From NCBI GenBank assembly GCA_021295155.1, contig JAJTJC010000035.1, positions 496,001 through 560,000 of the forward strand: a stretch of DNA of 64,000 nucleotides, read 5' to 3'. This stretch comes from Flavobacteriaceae bacterium D16 (GTDB taxonomy: Bacteria; Bacteroidota; Bacteroidia; Flavobacteriales; Flavobacteriaceae). Made by a program: the position numbers and the translations under genes. This document shows positions 25,570 through 34,394 of this stretch, in pieces (the first letter of the stretch is position 1; every line of letters starts with the position of its first letter). Below the pieces are notes generated by a model, which saw only the letters and a program-made list of their open reading frames with translations, was not told the DNA's origin and searched no databases.

Positions 25570-26086
25570 TTATAAAACATACCTTAAAAATATAACCACC
25601 TTCGTTTTTGACGTGGATGGTGTCTTTACCGATGGAACCGTACTCATTACTACTGATGGTGAATTATTGAGGAAAATGAATATTCAGGACGGTTATGCCG
25701 TAAAGACAGCCTTAAAAAAAGGATACCGTGTCTGTATAATTACCGGGGGAACCAATCAAGGCGTCCGGAAAAGACTAAAAGGCCTTGGAGTAACCGACAT
25801 TTACCTTGGCGCCGATTTAAAGGAACAAACCCTCGAAGAATATCTTGAAATCTACGAGATAGATCCCTCGAATGTGCTTTATATGGGAGACGACTTGCCG
25901 GACCTGCCTTGTCTGCAAATGGTTGGGCTACCGACCTGCCCTCAAAATGCTGTGCCTGAAATAAAAGACATATGCAAATACATTTCTCCCAAATCCGGGG
26001 CGGAGGGCTGTGTTCGAGACGTCATTGAACAAGTGCTCAAAGTAAAGGGCGATTGGCAAGATAATTTTAGCGCCGCAAATGACTAG
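25559..26086 (+). CDS. kdsC: KDO-8-phosphate phosphatase
   Basis: 175 residues from the ATG at 25559, overlapping the DUF2520 gene by 11 nt. It is a HAD-superfamily C0-type enzyme. Motif I is FVFDVDGVFTDG with catalytic D18 and D20, motif II Thr is in CIITGG, and motif III is YMGDDLPDLP. It hydrolyses 3-deoxy-D-manno-octulosonate 8-phosphate to KDO for lipopolysaccharide core synthesis, working as a cytoplasmic tetramer. Length and motifs are typical of KdsC rather than of the larger CMP-sugar fusions. Confidence 0.92.
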   Translation: METSYKTYLKNITTFVFDVDGVFTDGTVLITTDGELLRKMNIQDGYAVKTALKKGYRVCIITGGTNQGVRKRLKGLGVTDIYLGADLKEQTLEEYLEIYEIDPSNVLYMGDDLPDLPCLQMVGLPTCPQNAVPEIKDICKYISPKSGAEGCVRDVIEQVLKVKGDWQDNFSAAND

Positions 26087-26089
26087 GCC

Positions 26090-26680
26090 ATGCTTGCTGA
26101 TAAACTGAGCCCTTTTCATGTTATTCTCGCTTCAGGATCCCCCAGGAGACAACAGCTGCTGGGCGACATGGGCATATCTTTTACGCTATTATCAAACGCA
26201 GTAGACGAGAGTTACCCTCCCAATTTAATGGGAGAAGCAATACCCGCTTACCTGGCCAAAAAGAAGGCTGCAGCACTTTTGAAACAGCTAAAGGTCAATG
26301 ATATTTTGATTACAGCAGACACCGTTGTCTGGCACAAGGACACCTCCCTCGAAAAACCAGCCAATCAAAATGAGGCCAGGGCAATGTTATCTGCTCTTTC
26401 GGGCGACTGGCATGAGGTTATAACAGCAATCTGTATTACCTATCAGGGCAAACACCGGATTATTAGTGATAACACCCGGGTTAAATTTGCATCCCTTACT
26501 GCTGAAGAGATTGACTTCTATATAGAACGATATAAACCCTACGATAAGGCTGGTAGTTATGGAATTCAGGAATGGCTGGGATTAATTGGTATAGAAGAAA
26601 TTTCCGGATCTTACACCAATGTGGTGGGGCTACCCACCCAAAAACTATACAAAACGTTAAGGGCCATGGTTATAGCCTAA
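26090..26680 (+). CDS. maf: Maf-family nucleotide pyrophosphatase
   Basis: 196 residues beginning with the family signature VILASGSPRRQQLL (about 11-24) and containing the conserved ITADTVVWH, YKPYDKAGSYGIQEWLG and NVVGLPTQKLY blocks. Maf proteins hydrolyse non-canonical or canonical nucleoside triphosphates (dTTP, UTP, CTP or m7GTP types); which specificity applies is not decided here. It starts 3 nt after kdsC, so the genes are coupled. The signature Ser/Arg/Glu catalytic set is intact. Confidence 0.92.
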   Translation: MLADKLSPFHVILASGSPRRQQLLGDMGISFTLLSNAVDESYPPNLMGEAIPAYLAKKKAAALLKQLKVNDILITADTVVWHKDTSLEKPANQNEARAMLSALSGDWHEVITAICITYQGKHRIISDNTRVKFASLTAEEIDFYIERYKPYDKAGSYGIQEWLGLIGIEEISGSYTNVVGLPTQKLYKTLRAMVIA

Positions 26681-26688
26681 GTGTAAAG

Positions 26689-26696
26689 TACTTTTG
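26689..26696 (+). promoter_or_regulatory. Probable -7 element before the lipoprotein gene
   Basis: TACTTTTG fits TAnnTTTG and lies 15 nt before the ATG at 26712. The -33 region is weak (TGG at 26667-26669). It supports the downstream start. Confidence 0.45.
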
Positions 26697-26711
26697 CACA
26701 AAAATTGCGCT

Positions 26712-27665
26712 ATGAAAAGAATGGCTAGATATGGCTTCTTCCTGATATTACTTTGTTCCTCAGGTATTGCATTAAACAGCTGCAACGATTCTGTCAAAGG
26801 CAGTGAGCCCAAAAAGGCTTACTCAAATATTGACTTAGAAAAGCAGCCAGACGTTACTCCCCTTTCAAAGGAATTCAAATCATACTGGTATGCCGGAGAA
26901 GCAGAAATCAGCAGTTTTGAACTGGAACAAGTTCGATACGGTGAAATAAGGAAAGGCAGTGCGGTACAAGTATTTGTTACAGAACCATTCCTGGCAGATA
27001 AACAGGTAAAAGCAGACTACAGCAAAAATGGCAATATTCCTGTGCTAAAATTGAATAGTACCAAAAAATTCCTGACCGGGATTTACCCGTATTCCATTAT
27101 GACCAGCACATTTTCTCCTGTCGATCAAGAAGGTCATGCAATTAAAATATCCAATTCCGTGCAGGAATGGTGTGGACAGGTATATACCCAACTAAATAAT
27201 CGCGATTCTTTCGAGATCGTTTCCCATTCGTATTTTGAAGGTGAAGCAGACCAAAACCTATCTATGGAAAAGGTTGTTTTAGAAGATGAACTTTGGAACC
27301 TTATTCGCCTGCGACCGGAGACTTTGCCTACCGGCACTTTTAGTGCACTTCCATCCATGGAGTATTTGCGTCTAAACCATCAAGATTTTCGCGCTTATGA
27401 GGTTTCAGCTAACCGCATTGAATCTGAAGGGTTAATTAGCTATACACTTAAATATCCTGAATTGGGACGTACACTTACCATAAATTTTACTCAGGATTTT
27501 CCTTACCAAATAGAAGGCTGGTCCGAAAGTATGAATCGCGGATCGGGCAGTAATTCTAAAAACCTTACCTCCACTGCACGTCGTATTAAAAGCATTAAAA
27601 CGGCCTACTGGAGGCAAAACAGAAATCGTGACCTTGTATTGAGGGATTCCCTAAGCTTACCCTAA
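26712..27665 (+). CDS. Lipoprotein of unknown function
   Basis: 317 residues from ATG 26712 with an SPII signal ending ALNSC. The TTG at 26694 upstream overlaps the -7 element and is rejected. No domain was recognised. Homologues beside maf in flavobacteria are often mislabelled as septum-formation inhibitor because of this neighbourhood. The sequence is strand-rich, with conserved-looking blocks SYWYAGEAEISSFELEQ, KKFLTGIYPYSIMTSTF and EWCGQVYTQLNN. It is probably attached to the outer membrane, facing the periplasm. It is expressed from its own -7 element and separated from maf by 31 nt. Confidence 0.7.
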   Translation: MKRMARYGFFLILLCSSGIALNSCNDSVKGSEPKKAYSNIDLEKQPDVTPLSKEFKSYWYAGEAEISSFELEQVRYGEIRKGSAVQVFVTEPFLADKQVKADYSKNGNIPVLKLNSTKKFLTGIYPYSIMTSTFSPVDQEGHAIKISNSVQEWCGQVYTQLNNRDSFEIVSHSYFEGEADQNLSMEKVVLEDELWNLIRLRPETLPTGTFSALPSMEYLRLNHQDFRAYEVSANRIESEGLISYTLKYPELGRTLTINFTQDFPYQIEGWSESMNRGSGSNSKNLTSTARRIKSIKTAYWRQNRNRDLVLRDSLSLP

Positions 27666-27721
27666 GTAAAAATAGGCTGTTAAAGAAGTGCAAAATACCC
27701 CTGTGAGGCAGGCAATCTTTC

Positions 27722-27729
27722 TATCTTTG
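27722..27729 (+). promoter_or_regulatory. Probable -7 element of the PIG-L gene
   Basis: TATCTTTG matches TAnnTTTG exactly, 23 nt before the ATG at 27753. A CTG lies 19-20 nt upstream in place of TTG. Confidence 0.5.
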
Positions 27730-27752
27730 GATTCCAACTAACTATCCATAAT

Positions 27753-30284
27753 ATGCGGAAGACCTACCTAATCTTGTTGGGAAGTATCCTTTTCTTCTCT
27801 GCAACAATTGCCCAGGCACCAAAAAAGTACAGCACTTCTGAGTCTTACCAGCTATTGGAAAAACTCAATTTTCTGGGTTCTGCCCTTTACATAGCGGCAC
27901 ATCCGGATGATGAAAACACACGACTGATTTCTTACCTCTCAAATGAAGTTAAAGCGCGCACCGGGTATCTATCGATTACCAGGGGTGACGGGGGACAAAA
28001 CCTGATTGGCACAGAATTACGCGAGTTGCTCGGTGTGCTAAGGACACAGGAGTTGTTGGCTGCGCGGCGTGTTGATGGTGGAGAACAGTTTTTTACACGA
28101 GCCAATGACTTTGGCTATTCCAAGCACCCAAATGAAACGTTGCGGATTTGGGATAAGGAGGCTATACTGGGCGATGTGATTCGCGTAATACGTAATTTCC
28201 GGCCAGACATCATAATCAACCGTTTTGATCATCGTACCCCGGGCAGTACTCATGGGCACCATACTTCTTCGGCGCTTTTAAGTGTTGAAGCCTTTGATCT
28301 TGCTGGAAAAAATGATGCTTATCCCGAACAGTTACAATCCTTACTCCCCTGGCAACCAAGACGAGTATTCTTTAATACTTCCTGGTGGTTTTATGGTAGC
28401 CCGGAAAACTTTGAAAAGGCCAATAAGGATAAAATGCTCAAATTCGATATTGGTACCTACTACCCAATGTTGGGGCTTTCCAATAATGAAATTGCCGCTC
28501 GTGCCAGTAGCCAGCACCTTAGCCAGGGATTCGGACGCGTCTCAGTAAGGGGTTCAGAACCGGAATATATAGAGCTCTTAAAAGGAGATATGCCTTCGAA
28601 TGAAATGGATTTATTTGAAGGGATTAACACCACATGGACTCGGGTTTCCGGTGGAAAAGCCATAGGAGAACTCCTTGAAAAGATACAGGCCGATTTTAAT
28701 TTTAAAAACCCCGCTACTCACTTACCGGAATTAATGAAAGCCTATGCATTAATTCAGCAGTTGGAGGATAAACACTGGCAGAAGATTAAGACAAGGCAAA
28801 TAAAAGAACTCATTGTAGCAGTATCAGGACTTTATCTCGAAGCGTCAGCTTCATCTTCAGAAGCCAACCCTGGAAGTGCGGTCGATCTCACTATTGAGGC
28901 CGTTAATCGAAGTAATAACAGTATTCGGTTGATCTCTACACAGCTTTCCAATGGAAATTCTGATCTGCGGAATATGGAATTGGCGAATAACCAAAAGGCT
29001 GTTTTTAAGATGAAAGCCGATGTAGACCCAAATACGGAATACACCAGCCCCTACTGGCTTTCAAAGAAAGGATCCCTGGGCATGTATACGGTTGGAGATC
29101 CTGATCTTATAGGAAAACCGGAGACACCTCGTGCTTTGATTGCCTCATTTATGCTAGAGATCGAGGGGAAAACGATAACTATTGACCGGCCAGTGATCCG
29201 CAGGTATTCCAAACCAGATAAAGGCGAGATCTATGAACCTTTCGAAATCCTGCCGGAAGCTACGGCCAGCTTTCAGGATAAGGTCCTTTTATTCCCCGAC
29301 GGTACCTCAAAAGTGGTTCCGGTAACTGTTGTTGCCCATAAAGATGAATTGGAAGGGGAAATCGTACTCAAAACAGGTAACGGCTGGCAGCTGGACCAAA
29401 AGACACAAAAATTTTCAATTTCCAGAAAAGGGGAAGCAGTTACCTTGAATTTTACGCTTACACCTCCTGCAACTGAAGCTGAAGACTATATATATCCTGT
29501 AATCCGGATTAATGGCAAGGAAATTATCCATCAACTAGAGGTTATCCCATACGCTCACATACCCAAACAATCCGTTCTTCTTCCCGCAGAAGTAAAAGTA
29601 GTTCGATTAAATCTGAATAAGGCAGGAGAAAATATTGGGTACATTCCCGGAGCTGGGGACAATGTAGCCGAGAGCCTGAAACAAATAGGTTATAATGTTC
29701 AACTTTTGGAAACTGATGAAATACAGGAGGGAGAACTTGATAAGTTTGATGCCATTGTGGTAGGTATTAGGGCGTATAACGTTTCTGAGGACCTGAAGTT
29801 TAAACAACCTATACTCCTGGAATATGTGAAGAATGGAGGCACTTTGGTTTTGCAATACAATACTGCAGGCAGACGTGACCGTCCTTTTGAAGAATTAGCC
29901 CCGTATCCGCTTAAACTTTCCCGTGACAGGGTAACGAACGAGAACTCAGAAGTAAGATTTTTAGCTGCTGAACATCCCGTATTAAACTTTCCAAACCCCA
30001 TTACCCAAAAGGATTTTGAGGGTTGGGTACAGGAACGTGGATTGTATTTTCCAAATGAATGGGACCAGCGATTTACTCCAGTTTTATCGATGAACGACGA
30101 GGGCGAATCTCCAAAATCAGGCAGCTTACTGATAACATCCTATGGAAAAGGTCACTATATTTATACAGGACTCAGTTTCTTCAGGGAACTTCCAGCCGGA
30201 GTACCCGGAGCGTACAAATTATTCACCAACATACTTTCAATAGGTAAGAAAAACCTGAAAAAGAAACCCAATATTAAAGGATAA
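27753..30284 (+). CDS. Large secreted PIG-L/LmbE-family deacetylase
   Basis: 843 residues with a signal peptide at about 1-21 (ending ATIAQA). The N-terminal third is a PIG-L N-acetylglucosamine deacetylase domain with the zinc motif AAHPDDENTR (H50, D52, D53) and the downstream His cluster GSTHGHHTSS (near 165-175). The middle is strand-rich and Ig-like. The C-terminal part (about 620-830) looks like a ThuA/GATase-like alpha-beta domain, with FDAIVVGIRAYN and NGGTLVLQYNT motifs. It probably removes acetyl groups from an extracellular amino-sugar or conjugate. A 33-residue membrane peptide and a sodium symporter follow without gaps, suggesting that the released product is imported. It is not BshB: it is secreted and three times as long. 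Confidence 0.85.
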   Translation: MRKTYLILLGSILFFSATIAQAPKKYSTSESYQLLEKLNFLGSALYIAAHPDDENTRLISYLSNEVKARTGYLSITRGDGGQNLIGTELRELLGVLRTQELLAARRVDGGEQFFTRANDFGYSKHPNETLRIWDKEAILGDVIRVIRNFRPDIIINRFDHRTPGSTHGHHTSSALLSVEAFDLAGKNDAYPEQLQSLLPWQPRRVFFNTSWWFYGSPENFEKANKDKMLKFDIGTYYPMLGLSNNEIAARASSQHLSQGFGRVSVRGSEPEYIELLKGDMPSNEMDLFEGINTTWTRVSGGKAIGELLEKIQADFNFKNPATHLPELMKAYALIQQLEDKHWQKIKTRQIKELIVAVSGLYLEASASSSEANPGSAVDLTIEAVNRSNNSIRLISTQLSNGNSDLRNMELANNQKAVFKMKADVDPNTEYTSPYWLSKKGSLGMYTVGDPDLIGKPETPRALIASFMLEIEGKTITIDRPVIRRYSKPDKGEIYEPFEILPEATASFQDKVLLFPDGTSKVVPVTVVAHKDELEGEIVLKTGNGWQLDQKTQKFSISRKGEAVTLNFTLTPPATEAEDYIYPVIRINGKEIIHQLEVIPYAHIPKQSVLLPAEVKVVRLNLNKAGENIGYIPGAGDNVAESLKQIGYNVQLLETDEIQEGELDKFDAIVVGIRAYNVSEDLKFKQPILLEYVKNGGTLVLQYNTAGRRDRPFEELAPYPLKLSRDRVTNENSEVRFLAAEHPVLNFPNPITQKDFEGWVQERGLYFPNEWDQRFTPVLSMNDEGESPKSGSLLITSYGKGHYIYTGLSFFRELPAGVPGAYKLFTNILSIGKKNLKKKPNIKG

Positions 30285-30285
30285 C

Positions 30286-30387
30286 ATGAAACACGACTTT
30301 ACCTGGAAAAAGGCCTATACATGGGTACTGGTTTTGAATGCCCTGTATATCCTTTCCTTTTATTTAATCATGAAAGCATACATGTAG
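30286..30387 (+). CDS. 33-residue single-span membrane peptide
   Basis: ATG at 30286, one base after the deacetylase stop, through TAG 30385-30387. The product starts MKHDFTWKKAYTW and continues as one hydrophobic helix (VLVLNALYILSFYLIMKAY). It begins 1 nt after the upstream stop and ends 1 nt before the symporter ATG, so the spacing itself supports translation. A three-residue basic N-terminus before the helix predicts an Nin-Cout or Nout anchor. It could be a small accessory subunit of the symporter; that is inference from position only. Confidence 0.65.
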   Translation: MKHDFTWKKAYTWVLVLNALYILSFYLIMKAYM

Positions 30388-30388
30388 T

Positions 30389-32095
30389 ATGGCGCCACTC
30401 GACTGGATCATACTATCAGGCACCCTTATGTTCATAGTGATCTACGGGGTAATGAAAACCCGTGGAAGCAAAGATGTGGACGATTATGTGCTGGGGGGAA
30501 ATAAAGCCAAATGGTGGACCATAGGTCTTTCTGTAATGGCTACCCAGGCAAGTGCAATTACTTTTTTGTCCACTCCTGGTCAGGCTTTTCATGACGGAAT
30601 GGGTTTCGTACAATTCTACTTCGGCCTGCCACTGGCTATGATTATTATATGTATTGTCTTCATTCCGCTATATCACAGGCTAAAAGTGTATACCGCCTAT
30701 GAATTCCTGGAAAAGCGATTTGACCTCAAAACCCGCACTCTTGCTGCTATTCTTTTTCTCATCCAGCGGGGCATTGCGGCGGGCATCACCATATTTGCTC
30801 CTTCTATAATCCTTTCCGCTGTTTTAGGCTGGGATCTGAGGACATTGAATATTATCATCGGGGTACTGGTCATTATCTACACCGTATCCGGGGGTACTAA
30901 AGCCGTGAGTGTCACGCATAAACAGCAGATGTTTATCATCATGACAGGCATGATCATGGCTTTTTTCTTTATCCTGGGCTATCTGCCTTCTGATGTCTCT
31001 TTTGACAAAGCCCTGAAAATTGCAGGAGCAAGCGGTAAATTGGAGATATTGAATTTTGAAATGGATACTTCCAGCAGGTATACCTTCTGGAGCGGCATCA
31101 CTGGTGGTCTGTTTCTTGCCCTGGCCTATTTTGGTACGGACCAGAGTCAGGTGCAGCGGTATTTATCAGGTAAATCGGTAAGGGAAAGCCAATTAGGTCT
31201 CATTTTCAATGCGATATTCAAAATTCCCATGCAATTTTTTATCCTGCTGGTAGGAGTGATGGTTTTTGTTTTTTACCAGTACAATCCCTCTCCATTAAAC
31301 TTCAATCCAGCTGCTACAGAGGCCATCCTCAGTTCTGATCGCGCCGAAGAATACGAGCTGCTTCAACGAGGACACCTTGAGCTGGAAATGGAAAAGAAAG
31401 CTGCTCAGGATGCCTATTCCGTTGCACTTGACTCAGGAGATGAAGAGAATATCCTTAGGGCCGAGACCCAACTTACGGAAGTCATCCAGATTGAAATGAA
31501 TAATCGGGATGCAGCCAAAAGTATGATTACAAAAGCGGATGACAGTGTTGAGACCAATGACAAAGACTATGTCTTTATTCATTTCATTCTAAACTACCTG
31601 CCGACGGGCTTAATTGGTTTGCTGCTGGCCGTAATCATATCTGCGGCCATGTCTTCTACGGCCTCTGAATTAAACGCTTTGGGTACGATAACGGCTATCG
31701 ACCTTTATAAACGAAATAGAAAGGATTCCTTCACTGAGAAGCATTTCGTACTGGCATCAAAAGGCTTCACTTTGTTATGGGGAGTTGTTGCGATTATAAT
31801 CGCCTGTGTGGCCGATCTTTTTGATAACCTGATCCAGCTGGTAAATATTGTTGGATCTATTTTCTACGGGAACGTTTTAGGGATATTCCTTCTGGCATTT
31901 TTCTTCAAATTTGTTAAGGGAAATTCGGTATTTATTGCCGCAATTGCTACCCAGATAATTGTAATTATCGGATTTAGACTGGATTGGATGTCATTCCTTT
32001 GGTTGAATGCCTTTGGCTGTGGTCTGGTAATTCTGCTGGCTATACTGCTTGAAGTCTTTGATCGCTTCCAAAAAAACCCTCCCTTAAAAACATAA
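30389..32095 (+). CDS. Sodium:solute symporter (SSS family)
   Basis: 568 residues with about 13 predicted spans of the SLC5/SSS fold. Family blocks include DDYVLGGNKAKWW near the start, SVMATQASAITFLSTPGQAF (span 2), YFGTDQSQVQRYLSGKS (near 250) and LLAVIISAAMSSTASELNAL (near 415). Between the predicted spans around 305 and 395 is a long polar, Glu-rich, predicted coiled-coil loop (ELLQRGHLELEMEKKAAQDA region), longer than in standard SSS proteins. The substrate is unknown; position after a secreted deacetylase suggests a sugar or amino-sugar. A terminator follows at once. Confidence 0.9.
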   Translation: MAPLDWIILSGTLMFIVIYGVMKTRGSKDVDDYVLGGNKAKWWTIGLSVMATQASAITFLSTPGQAFHDGMGFVQFYFGLPLAMIIICIVFIPLYHRLKVYTAYEFLEKRFDLKTRTLAAILFLIQRGIAAGITIFAPSIILSAVLGWDLRTLNIIIGVLVIIYTVSGGTKAVSVTHKQQMFIIMTGMIMAFFFILGYLPSDVSFDKALKIAGASGKLEILNFEMDTSSRYTFWSGITGGLFLALAYFGTDQSQVQRYLSGKSVRESQLGLIFNAIFKIPMQFFILLVGVMVFVFYQYNPSPLNFNPAATEAILSSDRAEEYELLQRGHLELEMEKKAAQDAYSVALDSGDEENILRAETQLTEVIQIEMNNRDAAKSMITKADDSVETNDKDYVFIHFILNYLPTGLIGLLLAVIISAAMSSTASELNALGTITAIDLYKRNRKDSFTEKHFVLASKGFTLLWGVVAIIIACVADLFDNLIQLVNIVGSIFYGNVLGIFLLAFFFKFVKGNSVFIAAIATQIIVIIGFRLDWMSFLWLNAFGCGLVILLAILLEVFDRFQKNPPLKT

Positions 32096-32126
32096 AAAAA
32101 ACCGACAGTTAATTCTGTCGGTTTTT
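32094..32126. terminator. Bidirectional terminator between convergent genes
   Basis: The stem AACCGACAG/CTGTCGGTT with a 6-nt loop, A-run before and T-run after, serves the symporter on + and the DUF2911 gene on -. Confidence 0.92.
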
Positions 32127-32147
32127 AATAATCTTATTGCCAATAAA

Positions 32148-32990
32148 TTACATGGCTCCCCACTCCTTAAGGGAATCCATATTCATTTTTACATAATCCG
32201 CATTATTGGCCGCCTTGGCATCTGCCAGAGATTTCTTGGCAGCTTTGATAGCTCCGGCTTTGTCTCCAAGTTTTGCGTAAATCAGAGACTGTTGACGACT
32301 CATCCAAAAGGCCTTGTCATTCATGGATACGGCTTTGTCAATCCACATTTTGGCTTTATTCAGATCCATATCCTCCTGGAGGTAGTATAGGGCAGCAGAG
32401 AAATAATCATTGCCTGATGGGCCTCCCATTACGGCTTCAATGCTACGCTTTGCCTTAGCCTGTGTTGGGACTTTAAAAGGAACGCCTACATAGGTATTTT
32501 CCCATATCATGCCCAGAGTGGCACCATTGTTATTAAGGTTGTCTATGGAAATGGTAAAGGTCTCTACATCCTCAGCCATGCTGTAAACAGGAACATTGAT
32601 TTGAGCAGCGATTTTAGAATCGTCCAAGTTAGCAGGAGCACCCCCACCACCTGTTTCTGTATAAAAGTATACGTCCCAGCTGGTTTGCCCGGGTTTGGTA
32701 AAAATGGCATAAGTTCCAGCCTTCACAGTGGTTTCTCCAACAGTTACATCATCACTGAAGGTCACTTTTGTTCGTGCATTGGCTCCGGTACGCCAGATTT
32801 TGTCGAATGGCACTAAATTTCCAAAAATGGTACGTCCCCTCATGGATGGACGTGAATACTCCAAAGACACATCGGTAAGTCCTACCACCTGGTGAATCTT
32901 GGAAAACGGACTGGGTTGTGGTGTGGAAATTTGCCCTTGTAGTGTAAAAGAGAATGCTACAGCAGCAAATAAAAGCAGTAATTTTTTCAT
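32148..32990 (-). CDS. Secreted DUF2911 protein
   Basis: 280 residues with a signal peptide at about 1-19 (ending TLQGQ). DUF2911 covers about 25-180, marked by EYSRPSMRGRTIFG, WRTGANARTKVTF, AGTYAIFTKPG and the final GMIWENTYVGVPF strand. The remaining 90 residues are helical and TPR-like (FWMSRQQSLIYAKLGDKAGAIKAAKKSL). The family is common in Bacteroidota and its biochemical role is unknown; the domain is a beta-sandwich by prediction. It is likely periplasmic. The gene stands alone with a strong terminator. A TAGCTTTG -7-like element lies on the minus strand at 33016-33023. Confidence 0.82.
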   Translation of the reverse strand: MKKLLLLFAAVAFSFTLQGQISTPQPSPFSKIHQVVGLTDVSLEYSRPSMRGRTIFGNLVPFDKIWRTGANARTKVTFSDDVTVGETTVKAGTYAIFTKPGQTSWDVYFYTETGGGGAPANLDDSKIAAQINVPVYSMAEDVETFTISIDNLNNNGATLGMIWENTYVGVPFKVPTQAKAKRSIEAVMGGPSGNDYFSAALYYLQEDMDLNKAKMWIDKAVSMNDKAFWMSRQQSLIYAKLGDKAGAIKAAKKSLADAKAANNADYVKMNMDSLKEWGAM

Positions 32991-33015
32991 TTTTAATAGG
33001 TTTACGTGTTCTACA

Positions 33016-33023
33016 CAAAGCTA
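33016..33023 (-). promoter_or_regulatory. Probable -7 element of the DUF2911 gene
   Basis: Read on the minus strand, TAGCTTTG fits TAnnTTTG and lies 26 nt before the ATG at 32990. No clear -33 TTG was found at the expected spacing. Confidence 0.4.
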
Positions 33024-33081
33024 AAGATTAAGGCAGGTGTTATTTGTTAAGGAATCCTTAAATAAGTTAAGAGCACCGGAA

Positions 33082-34227
33082 TCAATCCAGAAAAAAGGGT
33101 TTGGCAATTGTAGTTCCTCGCAGGTAGAAGGCAAGATAGTAAACTGAACTGCTTAGCGAGGATATATCAATTTGGTTATCAACAATTTGAGTGCCAATCA
33201 GCATATCAACCCTGCGGCCTGCGGTATCGAATATTTCCCATCCTAAGATATCCCTATCGGTTAACAGGGTATATTCCAGGGTCCTGCTTCCATAGGGAAC
33301 ATATACCGCTAATTCCGTATTTCCATGGCTAGTTCCTGAATCACCTTCATCAGCCGGTTCTTCTACAACATCATTGGTCAGGAGACTAAAAAGCGAAGGG
33401 TTCAAAGTGATAGGGGGTGAAGTACTGCTAAATGCCTCGGATGAGAGCAAGTATTTGTTATCATCTGCTGTTGCGATGGCCTCTATTTGGGCAAATCCGG
33501 TATCGAGATTAAACCGCTCCCCTCCTCCACTCAAAGCAAAAGGGGTAGACAGATCGGCCAACCGGAACAGGAAGGGTTGCAGCAATGTGCTGTAACCAAC
33601 CAGATAAATTAATCCGGATTGTTCGTTATAAGTTCCTCCGGTTAACAAACCATTTACAGGATTACTCCCTGCCCGTTGGGCTACATATTCTCCCGGTATT
33701 TTAGGCAAGGAATAGGCAACAGTGCCCAAAGATTGCCACTGCTTTGTAAAAATCAGAAGTTCATTACCATAACAAATAAGTGCTTCCGCATCCCAATCGC
33801 TATTGGTACCTGAATCAAATACGGTCTGATCTGCATAGGAAAACCGTATGCTCTCGGCTGTCACTGTGTTTTCTGTATCCAATTCTGCTAGTAGCACACG
33901 ATAAATAGTAAGGTCTCTTCGGTTACCCAGGTTATTTCCGATATCCCCTATGTATAGATAGGTGTCGTCTTTAGCCAGGTCTTCCCAGTCCACATTTTCG
34001 GCACCATTGATTTGAATGGTCCTGCGGATCGCAAGGTTAAGTGTATCTAGTTCATAGAGCAAGGCATAAGCACCGGAATCATTATGGGTATATACTTTGC
34101 CATTATGTATAACTAAACCTGAGGTCTCCTGAATTTCCTGAGGTAAGGTACCCAGAAGTGATAGTTCTGGTTGTCCATAAACACTAAACCCCAAAAGCAA
34201 TATCAGAAGTTGCCCAATCCTGTTCAT
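33082..34227 (-). CDS. Secreted propeller-like protein with T9SS-type C-terminal domain
   Basis: 381 residues from the ATG at 34227 (MNRIGQLL...), giving a normal signal peptide ending GFSVYGQ; an ATG 48 nt further out would put 16 extra residues before it. The body (about 25-270) has repeated strand motifs (TSGLVIHNGKVYTHNDSG, DTYLYIGDIGNNLGNRRD) typical of a beta-propeller of the SdiA-regulated/esterase-like phytase kind. The last 75 residues (YGSRTLEYTLLTDRDILGWE...FYLRGTTIAKPFFLD) look like a type A sorting domain recognised by the type IX secretion system. It is probably exported to the cell surface. Function is unknown. Confidence 0.72.
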   Translation of the reverse strand: MNRIGQLLILLLGFSVYGQPELSLLGTLPQEIQETSGLVIHNGKVYTHNDSGAYALLYELDTLNLAIRRTIQINGAENVDWEDLAKDDTYLYIGDIGNNLGNRRDLTIYRVLLAELDTENTVTAESIRFSYADQTVFDSGTNSDWDAEALICYGNELLIFTKQWQSLGTVAYSLPKIPGEYVAQRAGSNPVNGLLTGGTYNEQSGLIYLVGYSTLLQPFLFRLADLSTPFALSGGGERFNLDTGFAQIEAIATADDNKYLLSSEAFSSTSPPITLNPSLFSLLTNDVVEEPADEGDSGTSHGNTELAVYVPYGSRTLEYTLLTDRDILGWEIFDTAGRRVDMLIGTQIVDNQIDISSLSSSVYYLAFYLRGTTIAKPFFLD

Positions 34228-34329
34228 AAGTGTACCCTTAATACTCAGAAAAAGGTACAAAATTGACTTTAGCATTGCTAAAAAATCAGTTACCTCGTCC
34301 GGAATAGCGACAAATTGGCCACAAATTTA

Positions 34330-34368
34330 ATTTTGTTTAACAAAACAAAAGTTAATATTAAACAAAAT
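34330..34368 (+). promoter_or_regulatory. Inverted-repeat operator upstream of the photolyase operon
   Basis: A perfect 11-bp inverted repeat, ATTTTGTTTAA (34330-34340) and TTAAACAAAAT (34358-34368), encloses a 17-nt spacer that contains further AAC-rich half-sites. It lies directly before the -7 element at 34374-34381, so a bound repressor would cover the -33 region. The likely ligand is a MerR/CarH-type light regulator as known for photolyase operons in other bacteria, but no regulator gene is in the window. Confidence 0.6.
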
Positions 34369-34373
34369 GAAAG

Positions 34374-34381
34374 TATCTTTG
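34374..34381 (+). promoter_or_regulatory. -7 element of the SRPBCC-SDR-photolyase operon
   Basis: TATCTTTG is an exact TAnnTTTG match, 13 nt before the ATG at 34395, implying a very short leader. The -33 region lacks a clean TTG and overlaps the right half of the inverted repeat, fitting a regulated promoter. Confidence 0.6.
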
Positions 34382-34394
34382 TTTAAAACCTAAG

